Source: an uncultured Ruminococcus sp. | GTDB taxonomy: Bacteria > Bacillota > Clostridia > Oscillospirales > Acutalibacteraceae | Reading direction: 5' to 3' | NCBI GenBank assembly: GCA_902794395.1 | Contig: CADBHB010000005.1 | Span: forward strand, 1 to 64,000 | Length of the DNA stretch: 64,000 nucleotides | Shown here: positions 8,132 to 16,071 of the stretch, piece by piece | How the letters are laid out: each line of letters begins with the position of its first letter | How positions within the stretch are numbered: the first letter of the stretch is position 1 | Notes under the pieces: model-generated | The model's input: the letters and a program-made list of their open reading frames with translations, nothing else | What the model was told of the DNA's origin: nothing | Database searches by the model: none | Made by a program: the position numbers and the translations under genes

Positions 8132-10702
8132 TTGAAAAGGATAGCTATTGGTATTCTCGCGCACGTGGACTCGGGCAAAACGACCTTGTCCGAGGCTATG
8201 CTCTACTGCTCGGGCAATATTACAAAGCTCGGGCGAGTCGACCATAAAAACACATTTCTTGATACGTTTTCGCTTGAGCGCGAGCGCGGCATCACTATTT
8301 TTTCCAAGCAGGCGCTGCTTAGCTACCGCGATACTGAGTTTTATTTGCTAGACACCCCCGGTCACGTCGATTTTTCGGCGGAGACCGAGCGCACTTTGCA
8401 GGTGCTCGACTACGCAGTGCTGGTCATCAGCGGCACTGACGGCGTGCAGAGCCACACCGTCACCCTCTGGAAGCTGCTGCGCAAATACCGCGTGCCCTGC
8501 TTTGTTTTTGTGAACAAGATGGATCTGGACGGCGCCGACCACGGCATGCTGCTCAACGAGCTAAGGGGAAAGCTCAGCGAAGGCTGCGTTGACTTCACCG
8601 TTGACAGCGGCGACGCCTTTACCGAGAACATAGCGCTCTGCGACGAGGAGCTGCTTGAGCGGTACGAAAACGGCAGCATAGTCCCCTCGGACATATGCTC
8701 TGCCATAGCGCGCAGAAAGGTCTTTCCCTGCTATTTCGGCTCGGCGCTAAAGCTGGACGGCGTAGAAGCGTTTTTAAACGGGCTTGACCGCTACACCGAA
8801 CCGCCCCGCTATAAAAGCGGATTCGGCGCGAGGGTGTACAAAATAGGAGAGGACGGTCAGGGCAACCGCCTTACATATTTAAAGATCACGGGCGGTGCGC
8901 TCAGGGTGAGAGAAGTGCTTAAAAGCCCCAAAAACACCGCACAGGAAAAGGTAAATCAAATACGTGTCTACTCGGGAAAGAAGTTTTCCGCCGTAAACGA
9001 GGCGAGTGCAGGCATGGTCTGCGCCGTGACCGGCGTAACCTTCACCCGTACCGGCGACGGACTGGGCGAAGAGGAGAACACATACAGCCCGATACTTGAG
9101 CCTGTTTTGAATTACAGCGTCATCCTTCCGGACGACGTGCCTTCTCACATCGCACTGCAAAAGCTCAGGCTTTTGGAAGCGGAGGATCCGCAGCTCAATG
9201 TAGCCTGGGATGAACGCGCCGGAGAGATACGCATAAGGCTGATGGGGGAGATACAGCTTGAGGTGCTGCGCTCCGTGATAGCCGAGCGCTTCGGATTTGA
9301 CGTAAGCTTCGGCAAGGGCAGCATAATCTACAAGGAGACCATAGCGAACACCGTCGAGGGCGTGGGTCACTTTGAACCCCTGCGCCACTACGCGGAGGTG
9401 CATTTGCTGCTAAAGCCCCTCAAGCGTGACAGCGGCTTGGTGTTCAACACGCAATGCCGCGAGGATCTGCTCGACAAAAACTGGCAGCGCCTTATATTGA
9501 CCCATCTGTACGAAAAAACGCACCTTGGAGTCCTGACCGGAGCTCCCATAACCGACATGGAGATAACTCTGGTGTCGGGAAAGGCGCACGCAAAGCACAC
9601 TGAGGGCGGCGACTTTCGCCAGGCCACCTACCGCGCCGTTAGGCAGGGTCTGCGCAGCGCCGAGAGCGTTTTGCTGGAGCCTGTTTACGATTTCACCTTA
9701 GAGATACCCGCCGCCTGCATCGGCAGGGCGATAACGGACATTCAGCGGATGCACGGCACCTTTGAGCCGCCCGAGCAAAACGGTGACACCGCGGTGCTTT
9801 CGGGCACCGCTCCGGTTTCGGAGATGCGCGACTACGCCGCAGAGCTGACGCAATACACCCACGGTACGGGCAGACTGTTTTGCAGCACAAAGGGCTATAT
9901 GCCCTGCCACAATGCGCAGGAGGTGATTGAGAGCATCGGATACGACCCCGACGCCGACCTGCTCAACCCCTGCGACTCCGTCTTTTGCTCGCACGGAGCG
10001 GGACATACCGTCCGCTGGGACGAGGTCAAAAGCTGTATGCATCTTTCAAGCGCTCTGCGTTCGCCGTCCGAAAGCGCGGCTGAAAACCCGCGCGCCTACT
10101 TCTCAAAGCGCAGCGCGCAGGAGGATATTTTCGCGCAGGACAAGGAGCTAATGCGTATTTTTGAGCAGACCTACGGCTCTGTTAAAAGCGGAAAGCATCA
10201 CACCGAAAAAAAGCGCTTTACCGCTCCGAAGAACGAACAAACCCGCCGCGGTAAAGCTGCGCCCGAGTTTGACGGCACCGAATATATTTTGGTGGACGGT
10301 TACAACTTTATCTTCGCTTCGGAAAAGCTTAAAAGCCTGACCTTTGACGGCGCGCGCGAGGCACTTATAAACATCCTCTGCAACTACCAGGGCTACAAAA
10401 AATGCGAGATGATAGTCGTATTTGACGCCTACAAGGTCAAGGGCAACAAGCGCGAGGTAGAGCGCGTCAACGATATAAGCGTCGTCTACACCAAGGAAGC
10501 CGAAACGGCGGACATGTACATCGAAAAAACCTCACACAAGCTCGCTAAAAACCACAGGGTGCGCGTTGTTACCTCAGACGGACTGGAACAGCTTATAATT
10601 CTGGGCAACGGAGCGCTTCGCGTTTCGTCGCGAGCGTTTTGGGAGGAAGTGAAGGAAGCGGAGGACGAGATCCGCGCCATCATTTCGGAAGCAACAGAAT
10701 AG
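8132..10702 (+). CDS. TetM-like ribosomal GTPase fused to a C-terminal NYN (YacP/Rae1-like) nuclease domain
   Basis: The 856-residue protein starts at TTG 8132 behind GGGGGTGA. Residues 1 to about 650 follow the TetM/EF-G plan: G1 AHVDSGKTT, G3 DTPGH, G4 NKMD, then domains II-V. At the domain IV tip, where tetracycline-protection proteins carry a YSPVST loop, this protein has SGKAHAKHTEGGDFR. It is therefore probably not a tetracycline-resistance protein. Residues from about 714 form a NYN domain with VDGYNF, VVFDAYK, ETADMYIE and TSDGLEQ supplying the acidic metal site. B. subtilis YacP (Rae1) is a stand-alone NYN endonuclease that cuts mRNA in the ribosomal A site. The fusion suggests a GTPase that docks on ribosomes and carries its own mRNA-cutting domain; this is inference. 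Confidence 0.85.
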   Translation: MKRIAIGILAHVDSGKTTLSEAMLYCSGNITKLGRVDHKNTFLDTFSLERERGITIFSKQALLSYRDTEFYLLDTPGHVDFSAETERTLQVLDYAVLVISGTDGVQSHTVTLWKLLRKYRVPCFVFVNKMDLDGADHGMLLNELRGKLSEGCVDFTVDSGDAFTENIALCDEELLERYENGSIVPSDICSAIARRKVFPCYFGSALKLDGVEAFLNGLDRYTEPPRYKSGFGARVYKIGEDGQGNRLTYLKITGGALRVREVLKSPKNTAQEKVNQIRVYSGKKFSAVNEASAGMVCAVTGVTFTRTGDGLGEEENTYSPILEPVLNYSVILPDDVPSHIALQKLRLLEAEDPQLNVAWDERAGEIRIRLMGEIQLEVLRSVIAERFGFDVSFGKGSIIYKETIANTVEGVGHFEPLRHYAEVHLLLKPLKRDSGLVFNTQCREDLLDKNWQRLILTHLYEKTHLGVLTGAPITDMEITLVSGKAHAKHTEGGDFRQATYRAVRQGLRSAESVLLEPVYDFTLEIPAACIGRAITDIQRMHGTFEPPEQNGDTAVLSGTAPVSEMRDYAAELTQYTHGTGRLFCSTKGYMPCHNAQEVIESIGYDPDADLLNPCDSVFCSHGAGHTVRWDEVKSCMHLSSALRSPSESAAENPRAYFSKRSAQEDIFAQDKELMRIFEQTYGSVKSGKHHTEKKRFTAPKNEQTRRGKAAPEFDGTEYILVDGYNFIFASEKLKSLTFDGAREALINILCNYQGYKKCEMIVVFDAYKVKGNKREVERVNDISVVYTKEAETADMYIEKTSHKLAKNHRVRVVTSDGLEQLIILGNGALRVSSRAFWEEVKEAEDEIRAIISEATE

Positions 10703-10750
10703 GCGGCGGGAAAACTCCCGCGCTGTAAATAAAACGAACAGGAGGCAATT

Positions 10751-11311
10751 ATGGGACTTTTTGACAGCTTGAAAAACACGGCGGCTGCCGCCGCTGCCGC
10801 GCCTGAGCAGGGCGGCAACAAAACCGTGGAGGTGGTTTTTGCAGCCCTGCCCGAAACACCTGAGCAGTTCAAGGCGCTGCCGCAGGCGGCGATGACATCT
10901 CCCTTTGACACCGCTGCGCTCACGGTTTTGGCACTGTGCTTTTATCCGCAGGACAGGGAGGCTTCGCTTGCTATGCTCGTATTTTTGCGCGGTCCGCGTC
11001 CTTTGAGCAACTATGACAAGCAGTTTATCCGCGACCGCTTTATGGACAAGGACTATGTGCCGCGCTCATATTTCAAGGGCGCCACGCCGCAGAATAACTA
11101 CCTGCCCGCAGAGCCCTATACCGTAAGGGTCAGCGAAAACCCGTATTCCTATCAAAATCAGGGCTACTCAAAGCTTTTCGTCACTTCGGGCGGGGCGGAT
11201 TCGCCGCGAGAGATAACCCTGCGCCTTGCCAAGGACGGAAAATGGTATCTTTGGGAGCAGTTCATCCTGGCGGGTATTCGTGCGCCCGAGAGCGAAGACC
11301 CGTGGGCATAA
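10751..11311 (+). CDS. Conserved protein of unknown function, DUF6935-like
   Basis: A 186-residue soluble protein with no signal peptide. It starts at ATG 10751 with a strong AGGAGG 6-7 bases upstream. The N terminus is Ala-rich; the remainder includes FYPQDREASLAMLVFLRGPR and ends in KDGKWYLWEQFILAGIR. This resembles the small Firmicutes family DUF6935, whose function is unknown. It lies 48 bases after the TetM-like/NYN gene. A short G/C hairpin without a T-run lies in that gap, so it may be read from the same promoter. Nothing in the sequence reveals a catalytic site. Confidence 0.6.
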   Translation: MGLFDSLKNTAAAAAAAPEQGGNKTVEVVFAALPETPEQFKALPQAAMTSPFDTAALTVLALCFYPQDREASLAMLVFLRGPRPLSNYDKQFIRDRFMDKDYVPRSYFKGATPQNNYLPAEPYTVRVSENPYSYQNQGYSKLFVTSGGADSPREITLRLAKDGKWYLWEQFILAGIRAPESEDPWA

Positions 11312-11327
11312 GACTGTCATCCTATCA

Positions 11328-11354
11328 AAAAGCAGCTTAGGCGCTGCTTTTTGT
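11328..11354 (+). terminator. Rho-independent terminator
   Basis: AAAAGCAGC (11328-11336) pairs with GCTGCTTTTT (11343-11352). Confidence 0.75.
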
Positions 11355-11414
11355 TTTGCCCATAGTTACAAAATATTAAACAAAAATACAATTTTTGCGA
11401 CCTCTTTTTTTGTA

Positions 11415-11442
11415 TTGACATCAAATGGAATTATTGTATAAT
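11415..11442 (+). promoter_or_regulatory. Consensus sigma-A promoter
   Basis: -35 TTGACA (11415-11420), 16-bp spacer, -10 TATAAT (11437-11442): both hexamers perfect, ahead of the O-antigen-ligase-like gene. Confidence 0.85.
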
Positions 11443-11465
11443 ATTATCAGTAAGATATGAGGGAA

Positions 11466-11480
11466 GCTGTCGTCGACAGC
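11466..11480 (+). repeat. 15-bp palindrome just downstream of a strong promoter
   Basis: GCTGTCG and CGACAGC flank a single T. The site lies 24 bases after the -10, where a bound repressor could block transcription. It could also form a tight RNA stem. Confidence 0.4.
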
Positions 11481-11508
11481 CTGTGTTTAGTTAGATTTGG
11501 TGATAGGT

Positions 11509-12978
11509 ATGACAAAAATAAAAAAGGGGCTGCTAAGCAACTCCCTGTTCAGGCGATGCTACATCATCTGCCTGTTCGCCTGTAATGTTTCCTATGTACA
11601 TTTTGTCGGATTTGTATGTCTGGCGCTTATGTTGATCTGGGGCGGCTTTTTGGCGGTCTACAACGAGGTCACAAGGCGCACGGCGCTTAAAACGCGTTAC
11701 GGCTTTTGGCTGACGGCGATTCTTTTTTCGTCGGCGCTGACGCTGCTGTTCAATGTTCTGAACAACGCGCTGCTGAACTTTGTGTTTTTGCTGCACTTGG
11801 CTATCATCTTCTTCATTTATTACGCCGTCCACACGGAAAAGCGGCTGAATTTCCACCGCGAGCTTTACGGCGTTTGCCGCATGATAGTCTATATCTCCAC
11901 CGTGCTGGGCATTATCGGCTTGGCGCTGCTGGTAATCGGCGTTGACTTTGAGTATCTTGACGTCAAATTCATCATCTACGAAAACCGCTTTACGGGGCTG
12001 TATACCAACCCCAACTACTTGGGCTTCTGCGCGGTAACGGCGCTGTTTTGCTGCCATATGCTTATCAAGAAGGATCTGCTCCAAAAGTCGGGCTGCCGCA
12101 GGATAAGCCGCATTTGGCTTGCCTCCTGCGTTGCGGTCAACGGCATTTCTCTGGCGCTTTGCGACTCCAACGGCGCAACAATACTTTTGGTGTCCTACGC
12201 CTTCTTCTTTGTGCTGTATAAAATGTTCGGCACCGAGAGCAAGTTTTCTTTTAAGCAGATAGTTATTAAATCGTTAGCTACGGTTTTGGCGGGTGTTGTT
12301 ATCGTTTCGTCGATATTCCTGCTTCGCACGGTGTGCCAGCTGGGATTTGCCGAGCTGGTCAAGGAAAAGCAGACAGTCACCGCTCCGGTAGAGATAAAGC
12401 CCGACACCAACAAACCGCCCGCAGTCACCTTTGACCATGAAAACAAGAATCTCGATTCGGGTCGTCTTACCCTTTGGGATCAGGGCAAGGAGCTGTTTTT
12501 GACCAACCCCGCGCTGGGTATAGGCAAGGGCAACATCTACACCTACGGCTTGGACAAATTTGAAAACGGCGTAAAATTCTCAGACAGATACAGGGAATTA
12601 AAATTCGGTCCGTTTCAGCTGGGTCCCTTTATGACCGACCTGCACAACGGCTATCTAACGGTGCTGGTAAGCGCGGGCGCTATAGGATTCCTGCTGTTTG
12701 CTGTTTTCGGCGCGCGGTTCTTTTTCAGCACCACAAAGCACGTTTTGCGCGACGAAAGCCTGCAGGACAGCGTATTCCCCTGTATGTACTCATTCCTGTG
12801 CGCTTACCTCATCTATTCATTCATTGAGGTCACGCTGCTGTTCAACATTACATTTACTATAGTGTTCTTCTGGATGATACTGGGCTACACCTCTTGCTTC
12901 CTCACCAGAAACAAACCCGATCATCCCATCGGTCACTTTACGATTTTCGGAAAGAAATTCAGAAAAACACTGTTTTAA
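11509..12978 (+). CDS. O-antigen ligase/polymerase family membrane protein
   Basis: A 489-residue protein with roughly ten transmembrane helices. Features of the Wzy_C/WaaL family are visible: NRFTGLYTNPNYLGF in the first half, then a long extracellular loop containing DSGRLTLWDQGKELFLTNP and GIGKGN, and DLHNGYLTVLVSAGAIGF near the end. In this superfamily the large outer loop carries the residues that join or polymerise lipid-linked glycans outside the membrane. No glycosyltransferases flank it here, so its substrate cannot be guessed. I use ATG 11509; GTG 11500 or TTG 11497 are possible because the ribosome binding site is weak. It is monocistronic, with its own consensus promoter and terminator. 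Confidence 0.8.
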   Translation: MTKIKKGLLSNSLFRRCYIICLFACNVSYVHFVGFVCLALMLIWGGFLAVYNEVTRRTALKTRYGFWLTAILFSSALTLLFNVLNNALLNFVFLLHLAIIFFIYYAVHTEKRLNFHRELYGVCRMIVYISTVLGIIGLALLVIGVDFEYLDVKFIIYENRFTGLYTNPNYLGFCAVTALFCCHMLIKKDLLQKSGCRRISRIWLASCVAVNGISLALCDSNGATILLVSYAFFFVLYKMFGTESKFSFKQIVIKSLATVLAGVVIVSSIFLLRTVCQLGFAELVKEKQTVTAPVEIKPDTNKPPAVTFDHENKNLDSGRLTLWDQGKELFLTNPALGIGKGNIYTYGLDKFENGVKFSDRYRELKFGPFQLGPFMTDLHNGYLTVLVSAGAIGFLLFAVFGARFFFSTTKHVLRDESLQDSVFPCMYSFLCAYLIYSFIEVTLLFNITFTIVFFWMILGYTSCFLTRNKPDHPIGHFTIFGKKFRKTLF

Positions 12979-12988
12979 CACAGTTTTA

Positions 12989-13016
12989 GGCAGGCATTCA
13001 GCCTGCCTTCTGTTTT
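12989..13016 (+). terminator. Rho-independent terminator
   Basis: GGCAGGC (12989-12995) pairs with GCCTGCC (13001-13007) around ATTCA, then TTCTGTTTTT. Confidence 0.85.
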
Positions 13017-13067
13017 TGTGCACATATTTTGGTATAGTACAGTCAAATCAATCAGGAGGATGGCTAT

Positions 13068-13099
13068 AAAAAAAGCGGCTCCTTTTACGGAACCGCTTA
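13068..13099 (-). terminator. Terminator of hemW
   Basis: On the minus strand a 9-bp stem (AGCGGTTCC with GGAGCCGCT, one G-U pair) is followed by seven T. The hemW stop codon lies inside its 5' arm. Confidence 0.75.
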
Positions 13100-14197
13100 T
13101 AGTATTTCACTTAAAACTGAGTTTGATACCAAAAAGCCCTTGGGCGTGAAGGCGGCGTGATCCTCGTCCAGCACCATAAAACCGTGCCGCGCGTAGGTTT
13201 TGATTTTTTGCAGCGTAACAGGGGAAAGGGGCTTTTGAAAGCGTTTTTCAAACTCCCTGAAAACCAAGCCCTCTGTCAGCCGCAGCGCCAGCATGATGTA
13301 TTCATCCTCGTCGCCGCCCGCTCCGTCGTCTGCGGTGCGATCCTCGTAAAATGCCCGAAAGTCACGCGGATAATAAAACCGCCTGCCGTGATAGAAGGAG
13401 TGCGCCGACGGTCCTAAGCCGATGTACTCGCCGCATTTCCAGTAGAGGGTGTTGTGGCGGCTCTCATAGCCCGGAACGGCGAAGTTTGAGATCTCATACT
13501 GCCGGTAGCCGAGGTTTTCTAAGTATTCCACGGCGCAGAGGTACAGTTGAGCCTGCTCATCCTCATCGGGAAGGGATAATTGTTCTTTCATAGAATAAAA
13601 CGGCGTTCCATCCTCGATTTTCAAGAGGTAGGAGGAGATGTGCTTCACGCCGCACGACGCGCAGTAATCCACCGAAGCCTTAAGGCTTTCCATTGTCTGG
13701 TGGGGGATAGCGAGCATCAAATCGAGCGAAAGGTTATCAAAGCCTGCCGCCTGGGCGCGGCGAATCGTCAGCGACGCGTCCTCGGGAGTGTGGAGCCTGC
13801 CGAGAGTTTTCAGCTCCGTCGGATCGGCGGACTGCAGCCCCACAGAGATGCGGTTGAAGCCTGTTTCGCGCAGCTTTTGAAAATCCAGCACCTTGCCGCT
13901 TTCGGGGTTTAGCTCAACGGTGATCTCGGCGTCCTTGGTCAAAGCAAAGCGCTGCTTCACACATTCCAGTATGTCGCACAGGCGGTCAGCGCCCAATACG
14001 CTCGGTGTGCCGCCTCCGAAATAAACGCTTGATACCTTTTCCGCGGCAGCTTCGCCGTAATCGGCAAGCCTCCGCTTGAGCGCGGAGGTATAGCGGTCGT
14101 AGTCGCCCTCGCTTGCCTTTCCGCTGAAAAAGTCACAGTAGGCGCATTTTTGTCTGCAAAAGGGGATGTGCAGGTATAATCCGATATTGTTTGCCAT
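13097..14197 (-). CDS. hemW: Radical SAM heme chaperone HemW
   Basis: A 366-residue radical SAM protein. The cluster motif is CRQKCAYCDF near residues 14-23, followed by VYFGGGTPS, ISVGLQS and the C-terminal HemN-type extension with GLGPSAHSF. HemW proteins were long annotated as oxygen-independent coproporphyrinogen oxidases. They are now known to bind and deliver heme rather than oxidise coproporphyrinogen. The CxxxCxxC spacing and the length (about 370) match HemW rather than the longer HemN. It is a single gene on the minus strand, divergent from prfC across a region with a long inverted repeat. Confidence 0.9.
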   Translation of the reverse strand: MANNIGLYLHIPFCRQKCAYCDFFSGKASEGDYDRYTSALKRRLADYGEAAAEKVSSVYFGGGTPSVLGADRLCDILECVKQRFALTKDAEITVELNPESGKVLDFQKLRETGFNRISVGLQSADPTELKTLGRLHTPEDASLTIRRAQAAGFDNLSLDLMLAIPHQTMESLKASVDYCASCGVKHISSYLLKIEDGTPFYSMKEQLSLPDEDEQAQLYLCAVEYLENLGYRQYEISNFAVPGYESRHNTLYWKCGEYIGLGPSAHSFYHGRRFYYPRDFRAFYEDRTADDGAGGDEDEYIMLALRLTEGLVFREFEKRFQKPLSPVTLQKIKTYARHGFMVLDEDHAAFTPKGFLVSNSVLSEIL

Positions 14198-14248
14198 AGC
14201 AGCCTCTTTTTCTTTTATACGCCGTTTATTCGGCGCTTTATTACAAGT

Positions 14249-14284
14249 TTTTGAGGCAGAAACCCAAAAGTTTCTGCCTCAAAA
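14249..14284. repeat. 15-bp perfect inverted repeat in the hemW-prfC intergenic region
   Basis: TTTTGAGGCAGAAAC (14249-14263) and its exact complement (14270-14284) flank a 6-base loop. Neither side is followed by a T-run, so it is not a standard terminator. The 287-bp gap holds nothing else apart from the prfC promoter. Confidence 0.7.
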
Positions 14285-14420
14285 GTTGGAAGGTATATGA
14301 AAAGATAGGAATAATCAATTCTTTTGTTACTATAATATTACAATATCTTAACATTTTTGTCAAGCTTTTGTATTAAAATCTTTAAAAAAATTTATTTTTA
14401 CAGAATTTGACACTTTCATG

Positions 14421-14450
14421 TTGACAGAACAATCAGAAAAATAGTATTAT
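14421..14450 (+). promoter_or_regulatory. Sigma-A promoter of prfC
   Basis: -35 TTGACA (14421-14426), 18-bp spacer, -10 TATTAT (14445-14450). Another TTGACA at 14407 has no matching -10. Confidence 0.65.
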
Positions 14451-14484
14451 TATAAATTGAGAGAAAAAGAAAAGGACTGAATTT

Positions 14485-16071
14485 ATGAGTTCATTACAGG
14501 AAGAAATAACAAAACGCCGCACATTCGCTATTATTTCGCACCCTGACGCGGGTAAAACCACCCTGACCGAAAAGCTGCTGCTATACGGAGGCGCCATCAA
14601 TCTGGCGGGCTCCGTAAAGGGCAAGCGCACCGCGCGCCACGCGGTTTCCGACTGGATGGAAATAGAAAAGCAGAGAGGTATTTCCGTAACCTCGTCGGTA
14701 CTGCAGTTCAAATACAACGGATATTGCATCAATATACTTGACACCCCCGGACATGAGGACTTCTCGGAGGACACCTATCGCACCCTAATGGCGGCGGATT
14801 CCGCGGTCATGGTAATCGACGGCTCCAAGGGCGTTGAGAAGCAGACCATCAAGCTGTTCAAGGTCTGCGTTATGCGAAACATCCCTATCATCACCTTTAT
14901 CAATAAGATGGACCGCGACGCGCAAAGCCCCTTTGACCTACTTGAGGACATTGAAAATGTTTTGGGCATCGCCACCTATCCCGTCAACTGGCCCATCGGC
15001 TCGGGAAAGGAATTTAAGGGCGTTTTTGACCGCAACACCGAAAAGATACTCGCCTTCACCGCTAACAACGGTCAGAAGGAGGTCGAGAAAAAGGAGTACT
15101 CCCTTGACGATCCCGCGCTGGACGAGGTGCTGGGCAAGTACCTCAAGGCGGACTTTATGGACGAGGTAGAGCTGCTCGACGGCGCGGGCGACGAATTTGA
15201 TTTGGACGCTATCCGCGCGGGCAAGCTTACGCCCGTGTTCTTCGGTTCAGCCCTCACAAACTTCGGTGTAGAGCCGTTTTTGGAGCAGTTTTTGCAGCTT
15301 ACCACCTCACCGCTCTCGCGCGAGACAGTCAGCGAGGAGGTAGACCCCATGAGCGAGGACTTCTCGGCGTTTGTGTTCAAGATACAGGCAAACATGAACA
15401 AGGCGCATCGTGACCGCGTTGCCTTCATGCGCATTTGCAGCGGCAAATTTGATAAAAACATGGAAGTGTTCCATGTGCAGGGCAACAAAAAAATGCGCCT
15501 GTCGCAGCCGCAGCAGATCATGGCACAGGAGCGCGAGATAGTAGACGAAGCCTACGCGGGCGACATCATCGGCGTTTTTGACCCCGGCATTTTCTCTATC
15601 GGCGACACCATCTGTTCGCCACGTCACAAGGTTCAGTTCAAGGGCATACCCACCTTCGCGCCCGAGCATTTCGCGCGTGTGCGCCAAAAGGACACGATGA
15701 AGCGCAAGCAGTTCATAAAGGGCACCAACCAGATTGCCCAGGAGGGTGCTATCCAGATATTCCAGGAGCTCGACGCGGGCATGGAAGAGGTTATCGTCGG
15801 CGTTGTCGGCGTGCTTCAGTTCGATGTGCTCAAATATCGCCTTGAAAACGAGTATAACGTGGACATCATTATGGAGAACCTGCCGTATGAGTACATCCGC
15901 TGGATAGTAAACGAGGACGTAGACCCCAAGACGCTCGACCTGGCGTCCGACACCAAGCGGATACAAGACCTGAAGGGCAACTACCTGCTGCTGTTCACCA
16001 GCCTGTGGAGCATTGACTGGGCGCTCGACCACAACAAAGGATTACAGCTGCGCGAGTTCGGTACCAACTGA
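14485..16071 (+). CDS. prfC: Peptide chain release factor 3 (RF3)
   Basis: The 528-residue translational GTPase shows all RF3 marks: G1 SHPDAGKTT, the switch segment KQRGISVTSSV, G3 DTPGHEDFSEDTYR and G4 NKMDRDAQ. It has the RF3 C-terminal domain with GVVGVLQFDVLKYRLENEY. RF3 recycles RF1/RF2 from the ribosome after termination and helps post-peptidyl-transfer quality control. The window also encodes RF1 (46 kb). The stop codon overlaps the start of the decarboxylase gene (TGATG), so the two are translationally coupled. Confidence 0.96.
   Translation: MSSLQEEITKRRTFAIISHPDAGKTTLTEKLLLYGGAINLAGSVKGKRTARHAVSDWMEIEKQRGISVTSSVLQFKYNGYCINILDTPGHEDFSEDTYRTLMAADSAVMVIDGSKGVEKQTIKLFKVCVMRNIPIITFINKMDRDAQSPFDLLEDIENVLGIATYPVNWPIGSGKEFKGVFDRNTEKILAFTANNGQKEVEKKEYSLDDPALDEVLGKYLKADFMDEVELLDGAGDEFDLDAIRAGKLTPVFFGSALTNFGVEPFLEQFLQLTTSPLSRETVSEEVDPMSEDFSAFVFKIQANMNKAHRDRVAFMRICSGKFDKNMEVFHVQGNKKMRLSQPQQIMAQEREIVDEAYAGDIIGVFDPGIFSIGDTICSPRHKVQFKGIPTFAPEHFARVRQKDTMKRKQFIKGTNQIAQEGAIQIFQELDAGMEEVIVGVVGVLQFDVLKYRLENEYNVDIIMENLPYEYIRWIVNEDVDPKTLDLASDTKRIQDLKGNYLLLFTSLWSIDWALDHNKGLQLREFGTN

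Noticed and set aside
8132..10702. Tetracycline resistance (tetM/tetW) call
   Set aside because: The domain IV loop needed for drug release (YSPVST region) is replaced by SGKAHAKHTEGGDFR, and a NYN domain is attached.
13054..13180. AGGAGG followed by ATG at 13060 and a short frame
   Set aside because: The ATG directly abuts the AGGAGG (no spacing), the frame runs through the hemW terminator and antisense to hemW, and the product has no features.
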